From Branchipolynoe longqiensis (Eukaryota > Annelida > Polychaeta > Phyllodocida > Polynoidae), in assembly GCA_030323885.1 (NCBI GenBank), contig CM059193.1, positions 76,639,040 to 76,703,039 on the forward strand: DNA of 64,000 nucleotides, in the 5' to 3' direction. Position numbers and translations under genes: made by a program. The notes below the pieces were generated by a model. That model had not been told where the DNA came from, ran no database searches, and saw nothing but the letters and a program-made list of their open reading frames with translations. Positions 1 through 9,296 of this stretch are shown here, piece by piece (within the stretch, counting starts at the first letter, position 1; each line of letters starts with the position of its first letter).

Positions 1-105
1 CCAGCGCTTCCCCAACCTAGCTGTCAACATCAGCTCCAGCAGCAGGCCTACTGGGCAACTGAAACTGAGTGCCGCTAAGTTGAGTGGTGACTGCTTTGAT
101 TTAAT

Positions 106-262
106 GGGGTTTTACGCCCTAGCAACTTCAAATATGGGCACAGACTCACGACAGTGGTAATAGCTTACCGTGCCATTGGCACCATGACCATGATATCTTC
201 AGATTACCACCTTATCCTATCGCTCGGGAAACCGCGTCCTTGCCTTATCCTAACAATGCCAA
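106..262 (-). mobile_element. SINE-A relic
   Basis: The minus strand reads as a heavily diverged SINE-A. The tail complement (ttttacgccctagcaac) is at the left, followed by the dispersed landmarks accatgacc, ttatcct and ccttgcctTATCCTAAcaatgc. The tRNA-like head is absent or unrecognisable. An old truncated copy is the simplest reading. Confidence 0.55.
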
Positions 263-566
263 GGATCAATCAGGCAAATTGTTTTTTTTAAATTGTTTTT
301 TTGCGGGGGTTTTGTGGGGTCTTTTTGGGGGGGGGGCGTTGTGAGGTAGTGGTTGGTGGATTGACCCTGTCGGTTATTTTTTTACAACTTCTCACCAGCC
401 CTCTGCCCACTTTACTGTCCGGTATGCTGTTGGTTGATGATCAGCTGAATACAGAGCCATTGTGTACTGAGAAACTGGATACAGATTAACCATTAAACTG
501 AACAACATGGCATTAAGCATCTTATATATGTACATGTATGCATATATATATCTATATTTATATATA

Positions 567-744
567 CAGGAAAACCTCTCTAACCGACCACCTCCACAGA
601 TCGACCATTCCCATATATCGATCGCTTTATTTGGGTCCCACCAACACCATTGTAACCATATTATAACTCTTTAAACCGATCTACTCCCTAAATGGACCAC
701 TTGAAGTCGGTCCCAAGGTCGGTCGATTTAGAGAGGTGTTACTG
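567..744. mobile_element. Tigger/pogo-like MITE, copy R1
   Basis: The ends are CAGGAAAACCTCTCTAACC and, inverted, GGTCGATTTAGAGAGGTGTTACTG, with TA directly outside both ends (565-566 and 745-746). CAG...CTG ends with a TA duplication are typical of pogo/Tigger elements of the Tc1/mariner superfamily. At 178 bp it has no room for a transposase, so it is non-autonomous. Copies R2 (5288) and R3 (25637) share its whole length. Confidence 0.85.
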
Positions 745-976
745 TATATAATATTCCTATTTGTGTCTTGCTAAATAGTTGAAAACTGAGCAACATGGTA
801 TTAAACATCTCTTATGTGTGTACATGTATATATCTGCATATATATCCCTATGTGTGAGTTGAATACCCCTAAACTTAACCCTAAAAGTCCGAGTACTGAG
901 AAAGTTAATATCAATATTAAGCCCCTTAGTACCCAGTAAACGCATACTAGGAAGCTCAGTTTGGAGAAACCTGATA

Positions 977-1300
977 CAGTACAACCCGGTTAAACCAAGG
1001 TCGGTTAAACCAGACGATCGGTTAATCCAAACTTTTTTCGGCGGCCCGGCAAAATACTACCATTTATCATATAAAAAAGTAGGTTAAACCAAAGATGGTT
1101 AATCCAAAGTATCGGGTAATCCAAACAAAAGTGTTGGCCCCAGGCCAATTCTGGTGCAGTTAAATCAAACTTTCATGTGGTTTTAAGGTCATCTGAGACT
1201 TTTTATATGATAAACGGTAGTATTTTGCCAGGTTGCCGAAAAAAGTTTGGATTAACCGATCATTTGATTTAACCGAGCTTGGTTTAATGGGGTTAAACTG
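977..1300. mobile_element. Tigger/pogo-like MITE with long inverted arms
   Basis: The left arm starts CAGTACAACCCGGTTAAACC and the right arm ends GGTTTAATGGGGTTAAACTG. The arms pair over roughly 100 bp, including the inner words ATTTATCATATAAAAAAG and TTTTTATATGATAAA. TA flanks both sides (975-976, 1301-1302). This is a different family from R1, with the same CAG/CTG plus TA signature. It is 324 bp, non-coding and essentially a large hairpin. Confidence 0.85.
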
Positions 1301-1375
1301 TATATACATAAAAAACAATAATCATAGTGTCCACATACATTTTACATTCATAATGCACCTCCGTTTTTGCCAAAG

Positions 1376-1462
1376 CCAAAGCTCGGTTAAACCAATGATC
1401 GGTTAATCCAAACAAATTTCTAGGGCCCCCTCAAATTTGGTTTAACGGGGTTATAATGTACT
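1376..1462. mobile_element. Fragment of the same Tigger-like family
   Basis: It repeats words of the 977-1300 element (gctcggttaaaccaatgatcggttaatccaaac and, inverted, tttggtttaacggggtta) but lacks clean ends. It is a deleted sister copy about 75 bp downstream of the intact one. Confidence 0.65.
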
Positions 1463-1916
1463 GAGCAGCTGTATTGAGCAACTCAGTATGTAAAGTCTGG
1501 ACCATGTTCACACGTACAGTTATCAAGTTAGACATGGTTGGTGCCAAAACAAAATACTATAAAAGAATCTTTTTTTAAAAACGTTGAGATAACATTTGTG
1601 AAAAATGTTGTATTTCATCATTCATCAGCATGGAATGTAAATATTGGCTGCATCTGAATTCTCATCCTAGGTCGTGATCAGCACATATGTCCAAGTACTT
1701 GGTTTGCTTGACTCAGCCATGTTGGTTGTAATTAAAGCTGCATAGTCCGATGAAAACACCAAATTTTCAAAATCAAAACAATGATGTAGATTAGATTCTA
1801 GATATCCAACTTAGATACTGGTGCGCTTATTAAACATTTGTTGCTGCATAGAAGGGCGTAATGCGCCATTTAATAGAACCTGTTATTACGGAAGCCTATG
1901 GTGTCAGAGTTTTAGC

Positions 1917-2354
1917 TAGATAAAAGATTCACCCGGTACTTGTAGTACACGGGTGAAGACCAGCCTTATATAAATACGGGGGAAAATAGCGTTAGTATGG
2001 AAGTGAGGCTCCAGTATGGAAGTGAGGCTCCAGTATGTGGCTCCAGTATCAAATGGATACTTCTATAGGCACAGAGTTGGTGAAATGGGAGAGAATGCAA
2101 AAAAGACAAGATGGCGGCCAGAGAACGCCGTCGATTTCACTTTTAAATTGCATTAAAGTATATGTTTTATTATATTTTCCAACTCAAAAGTAGCGGGTAA
2201 ATATGAACATGTATGTGAAGAATATATTTTGCTTCTTAAATTAAGAATTTATCAGCTCAATTTATTTACCCGCCATGTTGACATTCTTCGCCCGTTTTTC
2301 TAATATGTTGGTTTGCACCCCTACTGCAGCAGTACGGGGTGAATCTTGTATCTA
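1917..2354 (+). mobile_element. MITE-N copy N1
   Basis: Termini TAGATAAAAGATTCACCC and GGGTGAATCTTGTATCTA form an inverted repeat of about 22 bp. An exact 9-bp duplication AGTTTTAGC flanks it (1908-1916 and 2355-2363), and other MITE-M copies show the uninterrupted site once. It is 438 bp with no ORF of note. A 9-bp duplication fits Mutator-like or Merlin-like transposases; the sequence cannot decide between them. It includes a local duplication of about 22 bp (agtatggaagtgaggctcc). Confidence 0.85.
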
Positions 2355-2510
2355 AGTTTTAGCGTGCTTGCCAAAATTAATTTGACATGTTTTTGCATAA
2401 AATATCTCCAATGTTTGCCATTTAAATTAAAAAGTTACTTCATACTAAAGTAAAGAAGATCATAGTGATTAATCTAATGTATTTATCTTAGAAAATGGCA
2501 AAAACATTAA

Positions 2511-2850
2511 AGTTGCATAGGCCGATGGTTTTGAATTTCTGTATTTTTTCTGAGATAAATATATTAGATCGATCACTAGTATCTACTTTACATTAGTTCA
2601 AAGTTACTTTCGTTTTAAATGGTAAACTTTTGAGATATTTTGAGTGCAAACATGGAAAATTAGTTTTGGCAAGCAACTCTGACACCCTAGACTTCTGCAG
2701 TGACAGGTTCTGTTAAATTGACTCAGTATTGCCTTCTATGCAGAAACAAATGCTTAATAAGTGCATCAGTATCTAAGGTAGATATGAAAAATCAAATCTA
2801 GATAATGGGTTTGGTTTTGAAAATTTGATATTTCATCGGACTATGCAGCT
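2511..2850 (+). mobile_element. MITE-M copy M2, nested in M1
   Basis: A complete 340-bp copy running from AGTTGCATAGGCCGATGG to CATCGGACTATGCAGCT, with TTAA on both sides (2507-2510, 2851-2854). It lies opposite in orientation to its host M1 near M1's inner end. It has no coding capacity and is among the least decayed M copies here, so it is younger than M1. Confidence 0.9.
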
Positions 2851-2910
2851 TTAAACCATCGGTCTAGGCAAGTTTAAATGGTCCATCAGGCTAGCTGCTG
2901 TATTATTACA

Positions 2911-3246
2911 CTGGGCGCGGTGGTCGAATTGATAGACCGCGATCCTCGAGTGCGGGAGAGCAGGGTTTCGATTCCAGGTCGAGTCAAAGAAACGACTTAT
3001 AAAATTGATACTTGTCGCTTCCTAGCCTGGCACTCTGCATTACTAGGATAGGACAAGGACTGCTTAGCTCGGTATCAGGATAATGTGACTGAGTGGGTTA
3101 CCAGGCCATGGTGCCATTGGCCTGATTTCCCAGTTGGGCAGCACTAAAAAGTCGCCATGAGTGTGCGCTGTCACAAGTCGGTACGCGTCCTGACATGACC
3201 TTAGATGTTGGCTGGCCGTAAAACTCCAACAACCAACTAACCAACC
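2911..3246 (+). mobile_element. SINE-A, second head type
   Basis: The tRNA-like head carries an A-box region (gcggtggtcgaattgatagac) and a B-box-like gtttcgattcca. The common body follows (tacttgtcgcttcctagc, cagcactaaaaagtcgccatgag), then the tail gttggctggccgtaaaactccaacaacc. The head differs from that of the copies starting gaccagacgggatggccga, so the body has been joined to at least two tRNA heads. Confidence 0.85.
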
Positions 3247-3719
3247 AGCTGCTGGTATAACGGCCTCGTGTAGGTAGGCGAGCAGCTCTCACACTGCCCG
3301 ACACTCGGTCAATTGACGGCGCGGCCCAGACCGCGGAGTTGCACGAGCCAGGTGCAGTGTGGGCAGTGAGCAACGCCCATCCATCACACTGACCTACTTT
3401 AGCTATGAAAATCAATACTCCCGCCGCCCGGGTCAAAGTGTTCTAACTCCCGGCGGACACTGGCCGATGTCGGAGACGAGGATAGATAATCATGGTTGTT
3501 GATCGGGGTTTTGGAATCGATGAGTTTGTCGGTGGTGGATGTGTATGTGTCTATATTCCATTATTGAATGTGTCTATGTTCCATTATTGACACTTGATCG
3601 AATATTAATTACCATTGTTGATATCGCTCGGCTCCCTATTGTTGATATCAAAATGAATGCACATGTATGCGGTAATAGTTTTTAACCCTGAAAAGGACAA
3701 ATATCATCCACGAGTCACT
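3247..3719. other. Unassigned sequence
   Basis: Moderately GC-rich sequence with no recognised element. It contains cggcgcggcccagaccgcgg near 3317 and a short local repeat, gtgtctatattccattattgaatgtgtctatgttccattattga, near 3548-3591. I see no credible ORF or RNA. Confidence 0.5.
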
Positions 3720-4206
3720 CATTGTTACACACTACCACCCACCACAACTCTCCCCCTCCACCACCCACCACCACTCTCCCCCTCCACCACCCACCACCAC
3801 TATCCCCCTCCACCACCCACCACCACTATCCCCCTCCCCCGTCCTGATATGACCTTAGATGTTGCTAGGACTTAAAACAACAACAAACAAACAAAACTAT
3901 CCCCCTCCACCACCCACCACCACTATCCGCCCTTCCTCCTCCTCCTCCCTCTCCCCCCTAGCTTCCCCCCCCCCCGCCCCCTTTCCGCCCTTCCCCTCCA
4001 CCACCCCTTCCTCTTCCCCCTCCTTCCCCACCCCCTCCCCCGTCCCCCCAATACCCCCTCCCCCCTCCCTCCCGCTTATCCCCCTCCCTCTCCCCTTCCC
4101 ATCACCCTGTCCACCCTTCCCCTCCTCCCCCTCCCTCTTCCCCTCCACTACCCCCTCCCCCCCCACTCCCCCCCCCCCCTCCTCCCCCCTCCCCCCTCCC
4201 TCTCCC
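3720..4206. repeat. C-rich/polypyrimidine tract
   Basis: It begins as a minisatellite based on ccaccacccaccaccactatccccct and becomes almost pure C/T from 3915 to 4205. The complementary strand is G-rich with many G-runs, able in principle to form quadruplex or triplex structures. Reading frames through it give only proline/serine or glycine/glutamate strings and are not genes. A SINE-A tail interrupts it at 3841-3897. Confidence 0.9.
3841..3897 (+). mobile_element. SINE-A 3' tail fragment
   Basis: Only the last 57 bp of SINE-A are present, from GTCCTGATATGACCTTAG through gttgctaggacttaaaacaacaacaaacaaacaaaac. It sits inside the pyrimidine array with repeat (ctatccccctccaccaccca) on both sides, as expected for a severely 5'-truncated retroposition event. 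Confidence 0.85.
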
Positions 4207-4497
4207 CAGACGGCTACCGTGTACAACGGGTGTGTTCGTAACCATTCCGATACACACGGGCGTCTCACAGATCAATAACCCAGGCAGTGCAATATCGGTA
4301 GTTTCCGAACACCCCCGCTAAACGATGAACACACCCAGTTAACCCTGCCGACACCCTACCTGAGCGAAGGGAATTCCCACTTCGCCCCTGACACGCACCG
4401 AACGCACTCACCCAGCGAGCTGCCTGCGTGCACTTCCACTAAGTCGACCACCCTCATCATCATGCTGTCAGTCGTGATGCGACAAAGACTGCTTTCA

Positions 4498-4797
4498 TTA
4501 CTTGACTGCTGCTCTCCATTTAGCTCTCTACTGTGAGAGTGATGTCCATGAGTCGGTCTTAATGTCTCTCAGCTTCAGGTTTCTCTTGATGGTATCCTTG
4601 AACCGGAGATGAAGGCGCCCTCTATTTCTGTAACCAGAAGACAGTTGAGAATAGAGGATCTGCTTTGGTAGCCTGTCTGATGACATCCTCATGAGGTGTC
4701 CAGTCCACCGGAGATTCTTTTTGATCAGAAGATATTCCATAGACCACCATACGTCACCAACATTGAATTGGTCCCTCTCTGAGTTTACACTGCGCAC
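4498..4797 (-). pseudogene. Non-LTR retrotransposon reverse transcriptase, C-terminal fragment
   Basis: About 100 codons match the C-terminal tail of LINE reverse transcriptases, downstream of the catalytic palm. The marker stretch is LRWTGHLMRMSSDRLPKQIL, followed by YRNRGRLHLRFKDTIKRNLK. An in-frame TAG (4528-4530) interrupts the frame 10 codons before the expected end (RAKWRAAVK, stop at 4498-4500). The 3' UTR ends in a short (ATG)n tail (about 4454-4462), complementary to catcatcat. A second copy of this 3' UTR is at 32281-32345. The element is 5'-truncated, since an in-frame stop lies just upstream of 4797, and is dead. The clade is not certain from this much sequence. Confidence 0.75.
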
Positions 4798-5090
4798 TAC
4801 ATATTAGTTGTTACTCGCCGAATTGAGCTCACTGTACAACCGACGCTGACCGTGTGAGTTGCGCAGAAAACGGGTGTTGGACAATGTATTTAGTTTCCGT
4901 AACAGTCGTTTGTTTGTATTGTAGTCGCTGTGTGAGTGTTCGCACAGTGCACTTGATTGACCCCCGTGTATTACGTGCATTTGGCACCATCTCCTAAATG
5001 CACCCTCACCACTGAGTGCCACCATAGAGACGTGCTAATCTGGCACCCACCCAATGTGCTGGGATCCACGCCGTACCGAAGACCTTGGGT

Positions 5091-5117
<27 letters not shown>
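5091..5117. repeat. Poly(G) run of 27
   Basis: Twenty-seven consecutive G follow gggt. Similar shorter runs occur at 7441, 13741, 24871, 43177, 46113 and 46779. Length in the assembly may be inexact because such runs are error-prone in sequencing. Confidence 0.9.
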
Positions 5118-5124
<7 letters not shown>

Positions 5125-5185
5125 GCGGGGGTTCCTTACTCAAACTTCATCGACCAGTATTTCTCCAACCTATGAAATCCGCCAC

Positions 5186-5188
<3 letters not shown>

Positions 5189-5229
<41 letters not shown>

Positions 5230-5239
5230 ATGGTGTATA

Positions 5240-5287
<48 letters not shown>
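5189..5287. repeat. (TA)n microsatellite
   Basis: Two long TA runs are separated by gtagtatggtg. The array directly abuts the TA at the left end of Tigger-like copy R2. TA-rich DNA is the expected landing site for such elements. Confidence 0.9.
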
Positions 5288-5290
<3 letters not shown>

Positions 5291-5465
5291 TAAAACCTCC
5301 CTAGCCAACCACCTCCACAGATCGACCACTCCCCTAAATCGATCGCTTTATTTGGGTCCCAACGATACCATTGTAACCATATTCTAACTCCCTAAACCGA
5401 CCACCTCTCGAAATGGACCACTTAAAGTCGGTCCCAAGGTCGGTCGATTTAGAGAGGTTTTACTG
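5288..5465. mobile_element. Tigger/pogo-like MITE, copy R2
   Basis: The ends are CAGTAAAACCTCCCTAGCC and GGTCGATTTAGAGAGGTTTTACTG, with TA on both sides (5286-5287, 5466-5467). It is the same length as R1 (178 bp) and nearly identical in its core (cctccacagatcgaccactc, tttatttgggtccca). Confidence 0.87.
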
Positions 5466-5488
5466 TACATACATACATCCATACATAT

Positions 5489-5828
5489 CAGACGGGATGG
5501 CCATATGAGTTGAGTGACCGTCTCCCGTATTGGTAGATCGTGGGATTCGAACCCATGGTTTCGAATCCTGGTCAAGTCAAACCAATGACTTTAAAATGTA
5601 TACGTATCGCTTCCTATCCAGACACTCATATAGGGCAAGGACTGGTTGGTTCAGTGTCAGCAGAATGTGACTGAGTGGGATATCAGGTCATGGTGTTGGC
5701 ATCCTGGTCTCCCAGTGGGGAAGCACTATACAGTTGCCATGTGTGTGCACTGTCAGTGTCACTAGTCGGTACCTGTCCTAATATGACCTTAGGTGTTGCC
5801 AGGACATAAAACTCAAACAACCAACTAA
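5489..5828 (+). mobile_element. SINE-A
   Basis: Full-length copy. The head is cagacgggatggccatatgag, with a B-box-like motif present in duplicate (gattcgaacccatggtttcgaatcc). The body follows, and the tail gttgccaggacataaaactcaaacaacc. The duplicated B-box region also appears in the copies at 5964 and 38568, marking a subfamily. Confidence 0.9.
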
Positions 5829-5963
5829 CCTACATACACACACCACCAACCTGCATACCAAATTGAAGCTCTTCACCAGCCTGATCCAAATATATGAGTT
5901 AGCATGTCATAGAATGGAGAACAAGACCAGACTGAGCCATGCAGTGAAATGTTTTGGCGGATT

Positions 5964-6325
5964 CAATTATTTGTTTCTTGTTGTTTAACGTCCTAGCAAC
6001 ATCTATGGTCATATCAGGACGGGCACTGACTTGTGACAGTGCACACTCATGGTGGCTTTATACTGCTGCCCCACTGGGAGACCAGGCTGCCAGCACCATG
6101 ACCTGATATCCCACTCAGTCACATTATCCTGACACTGAGCCAAACCAGTCGTTGCCCTTTCCTAATAATGCTGAGCAGCTGGCTAGGAAGTGACACGTAT
6201 CAATTTTTAAGTCATTGGTTTGACTCGACCAGGGTTCAAACCCACGAACCCATGTGAACCCTGATCTCCAGATCTCCCAAAACAGGAGACAGATGCTCAA
6301 CTCATTTGGCCATCCCGTCTGGTCT
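5964..6325 (-). mobile_element. SINE-A with 22-bp target duplication
   Basis: It is a full-length minus-strand copy, with the tail complement tgttgtttaacgtcctagcaac at the left and the head ggccatcccgtctggtct at the right. The flanks gcagtgaaatgttttggcgg (from 5941) and gcagtgaaatgttttggtgg (from 6326) match over about 22 bp with one difference. This is a target-site duplication of retroposition length and confirms the element boundaries. Confidence 0.92.
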
Positions 6326-6348
6326 GCAGTGAAATGTTTTGGTGGATA

Positions 6349-6660
6349 ACAACAATAAGTGTAACTAACAACAAACGGGCGGCGGAGCGTTGATAAAGCA
6401 GGCCCTGGGCGGGGATTCCCCTTCGCGTGGGTCTCTTTGGCTCTACATAGAGGGCGCTGCCAGCTACCGGAATTTGTTATTTCCTCAATGTGGGGCGGTT
6501 CAGGCGCTCATTTTTCAAGCTGCTTTCCAGGAAGTGCACTTATCATATTGTCAGATTATCATAATCAATTCATAATGCCACCTTGCCGTACAGAGAGCGG
6601 GCGGGTGGGTGAGGAGGCTGCAACTGTCGATTCCCCACAGAGAATTAAACTGTGTATCAT
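6349..6660. other. Unassigned GC-richer sequence
   Basis: It contains gggcggcggagcg, the palindromic kappaB-like ggggattcccc (6412-6422) and ggcgctgccagctacc. There is no repeat match within the window and no convincing ORF. It could be single-copy DNA, perhaps regulatory or exonic, but nothing proves it. Confidence 0.4.
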
Positions 6661-6949
6661 GTGTGTGTAATATATACGGTGTATTCTGTTAACCACTATG
6701 TAAATAATCATATATATATGTATATGATTTGATAAATATATATATATATTTATGAAATCATATATATATGACTATTTACATGGTTGTTAATAAATATTCT
6801 ATGAACCACTATGTACAAAATGATATATATATATATGATTTATAAATATATAATTAACCGCTATGTAAATAATCATGTATATATATATATGATTATTTAC
6901 ATCGTGGTTAATACAATACACCGTATATATTACATACACACAATACACA
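6661..6949. repeat. AT-rich element with 60-bp inverted ends
   Basis: The left arm (gtgtgtaatatatacggtgt, then aaccactatgtaaataatca) recurs inverted at 6885-6949. Two further inverted copies of ctatgtaaataatcat lie inside, so nearly the whole segment can fold back. It is probably an AT-rich MITE that has internally duplicated. Target duplication cannot be defined in this AT context. Confidence 0.7.
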
Positions 6950-7902
6950 TATGTAATATCTGGAGGTCTCGGCCGTTAGAGCCCTGGATACCACTACTCT
7001 CCCCAGGTGTATTCTGACAACTGTCTGTCAGTTCCCACCTGGTGTCCCTCTCAACAAACTCATAAGGAAGAAAAGGGATGACAAGTCGCGCAAGATTGAC
7101 AGTGACGAAGTTGTGCTTTATTGGCATCAACTCCTGTTCACCTACTAGCGACTTATCACCCTCACTCCTTACCAACTGCCCACACAGATCCTCATGTCTC
7201 TTGCTAGTGTGTATAAGAATTAGTGACTACAGCCCATGGAACCTGAGTCCTATGGTTGTTGCACACAGCTCAGTGCCTTTGGAATAGCTGCTGCTAGTTT
7301 GTGTGTAGAAAGTGGAGTCTCAGACAGAGTGTCTGGAGTCCTGGACAAAAGCGCCCAGAGTGGGGTCTGTGTGTCAGGTATAAGGAATGCAGGTGACTGG
7401 GCTCCCACAGCCAGCCAATCACACACCCTCTACAGCCTGGGGGGGGGGGGGGGGGCTCCCTAATAGGGGGCAGCTGTCACTCAACCCCCAGCTGCAGGTG
7501 TTGTCCATAATGTATGCAGGATGGCTGGGTGTGCTTGCCAATCAGCCTTGTGGTACAAGGTAGTTGCACACAGTGCAATAAACATATATTAAAAATGTCC
7601 TTCCCCTCCACTTGCATTCTTTATGGTGCATGGAGGGAACATTTCACGAATCAGTAACTGTCTCTTAAATATGAACATCACATCACAATCTCGGTGACTA
7701 TGTGTTATCACATTTTCCACATAGGCTCTTATGTCACACAGCGAGTGGGGCACCCATTGCTTCTGTTACATAACCCTGGTCCCCACTCTGTCGCCCGAGA
7801 ATAATAATGCTCGGCCAATATATAAATCCGAACTGAAAATTCGTATATTTGTACACATAGTTTAACACTGCCTTTAGAGCATATTGATTTTCATATCATC
7901 AG
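6950..7902. other. Unassigned sequence
   Basis: No repeat family of this window is recognised. It includes a G16 run (7441-7456) and acagtgcaataaacatat (about 7570-7590), which looks like a polyadenylation signal context. Reading frames up to about 80 codons exist but have no recognisable domain. Confidence 0.4.
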
Positions 7903-8190
7903 TTATTGGACGTAAAAAATATGGTAATTCTGACATATTTCTTTGGAGGGAACCCACTGCCGCCACATAGGCTACTCATTCCGATAAGCAGCCAGGGGAC
8001 TTTTCTATGCACTTTCCCACAGACAGGGCAGCACATACCACAGTCTTTGATGAACCAGTTGTGGACCACTGGTTGGTACGGAAAATAGCCCAAACTGCAA
8101 ATGGATCCACTGAGCAGGATCGATTGGATGAACCACACCTTCAAAGGTGGACACTCTACTGCCTGAGCTTCGTAAGTCGTGCTCCCTAGT
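7903..8190 (-). mobile_element. SINE-V (V-SINE/RUDI-like)
   Basis: Read on the minus strand it shows the family core: gtggtccacaactggttcatc, tgtgggaaagtgcata, gtagcctatgtggcggcag and atatgtcagaattacca. The same core is at 19020 and 54140. I recognise this core from molluscan V-SINEs. The 3' tail (normally cattaaataaaacaaac) is missing here. Confidence 0.8.
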
Positions 8191-8399
8191 AGAGACCCCA
8201 CCCAGTTAAAGACTAGACTCATCTTACTGGGTCATGACCTGCCACACACAGACTCACATACATAATGTGTGATTCAAAATTCTCTGGCATGACTAATGAG
8301 TACCGACAAAGCACCGGAAGACATTACACATACCAGGTGAGTGAATCCAAGCACTATATGCTTCAACACTATACAAAACCCAGTACATTTTGTTGTTGG

Positions 8400-8565
8400 T
8401 TGTTCTGTCACTGAGTGGGATATCGCGCCATAATTCCAGCAGCAAGGGATGGTCATATAGCAGGAAGACTGTAATGCACTCGGTAGCAGTGTAAACTGGC
8501 ACAAACCATTCGGTGGCCATCCTGATATGACGTCAAATGTTGCTAGGGATGCAAACCCACAGTCA
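8400..8565 (+). mobile_element. SINE-A relic
   Basis: Diverged and 5'-truncated. It shows cactgagtgggatatcgcgcc, then catcctgatatgacgtcaaatgttgctagggatgcaaac. The truncated RTE at 8600 begins shortly after its tail. Confidence 0.6.
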
Positions 8566-8599
8566 ATCTATCAAGATTCTGTAGCCGTGATTATCAAGT

Positions 8600-9285
8600 T
8601 ACTTATTTACTTATGCCTACTGCCCAACTTTGGGCATAGGCCACGAACAAGGGCTCTCCAGTTATCCCGGTCCTGGGCCATCTTCTCCAGCTGTCTCCAT
8701 GTATGGCCAGACCTCTTCACATCTGCTTCCAGGTCACAGCGCCAACTGTTTCTTGGCCTGCCTCGCTTCCTTTTCCCCTGTGGATTCCAGGAGAGTGCAT
8801 GTCTTGCGGTGTTGGATGCAGGCTTGCGAAGGGTATGGCCATCCCATCTCCAGCGTCTCCGAAGGATCTCCTCCTCAACAGGCTGCTGTCCTGTTCGCTG
8901 CCATAGCTCCAGGTTACTAATGGTGTTTGGCCAGCGTACTCTTAGGATTCGTCTGAGACAGGTGTTGATAAAGGACTGGATTTTCTTCATGGTGGTGACC
9001 GTTGTTCTCCAAGTCTCTGCACCATTCAGAAGAACAGGCTTTAACATAGAGCAAAATATCCTGATCTTGGTGTTCCTAGGCAGCTCCGAGGATCCCCAGA
9101 CATTCTTCAGCTGATGGAAAGCTCCCCTTGCCTTTCCAATCCGAACCCTCACATCAGCATCTGTCCCTCCCAGCCTGTTGACCACACTTCCAAGATAGGT
9201 GAAGCTTTCCACTTCCTCTAGTGCTTCTCCCTCTAGTCTGATGGGGGCTGTGTTGTTACTGTTAATTTTGAGGATTTTGCTCTTC
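8600..9285 (-). mobile_element. 5'-truncated RTE-type non-LTR retrotransposon
   Basis: An exact 11-bp duplication GATTATCAAGT flanks the element (8589-8599 and 9286-9296), fixing both ends. It holds only the 3' end: the reverse-transcriptase C-terminus, then a stop codon followed almost immediately by a short AAGTAAATAAGT-type tail. A very short 3' UTR and a simple-repeat tail are typical of RTE-clade LINEs. The first element-derived codon follows an out-of-element stop, as expected for 5' truncation on insertion. It is a relic and cannot move on its own. Confidence 0.9.
8607..9284 (-). pseudogene. RTE reverse transcriptase C-terminal domain (truncated)
   Basis: About 226 codons are open to the native stop TAA (8607-8609). 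The upstream part reads SKILKINSNNTAPIRLEGEA, before the internal methionine at 9210-9212, then ESFTYLGSVVNRLGGTDADV. Downstream come LRRILRVRWPNTISNLELW, RRRWRWDGHTLRKPA and KRKRGRPRNSWRCDLEADVK. These are the characteristic tail of RTE/BovB-related reverse transcriptases, after the catalytic palm. The palm, including the catalytic YxDD motif, and the endonuclease are missing. LLNGAETW probably carries a Tyr-to-Asn change from the usual LLYGAETW. No frameshift is seen, so the insertion is fairly recent. Confidence 0.9.
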
Positions 9286-9296
9286 GATTATCAAGT

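Larger units (their letters stand above)
1736..2873 (-). mobile_element. MITE-M copy M1, carrying two nested elements
   Basis: The left end is AGCTGCATAGTCCGATG. The right end is the decayed inverse CCATCGGTCTAGGCAAGT. TTAA lies directly outside both ends (1732-1735 and 2874-2877). Two later insertions split it: N1 (1917-2354) and another MITE-M, M2 (2511-2850). Removing both restores a contiguous element of about 340 bp matching the other M copies. TTAA duplication is the hallmark of the piggyBac superfamily, but no transposase is present here, so the assignment is by target site only. Confidence 0.85.

Noticed and set aside
5091..5117. Long poly(G) runs as biological features
   Set aside because: Several such runs occur and their exact lengths are prone to sequencing error, so I describe but do not interpret them.
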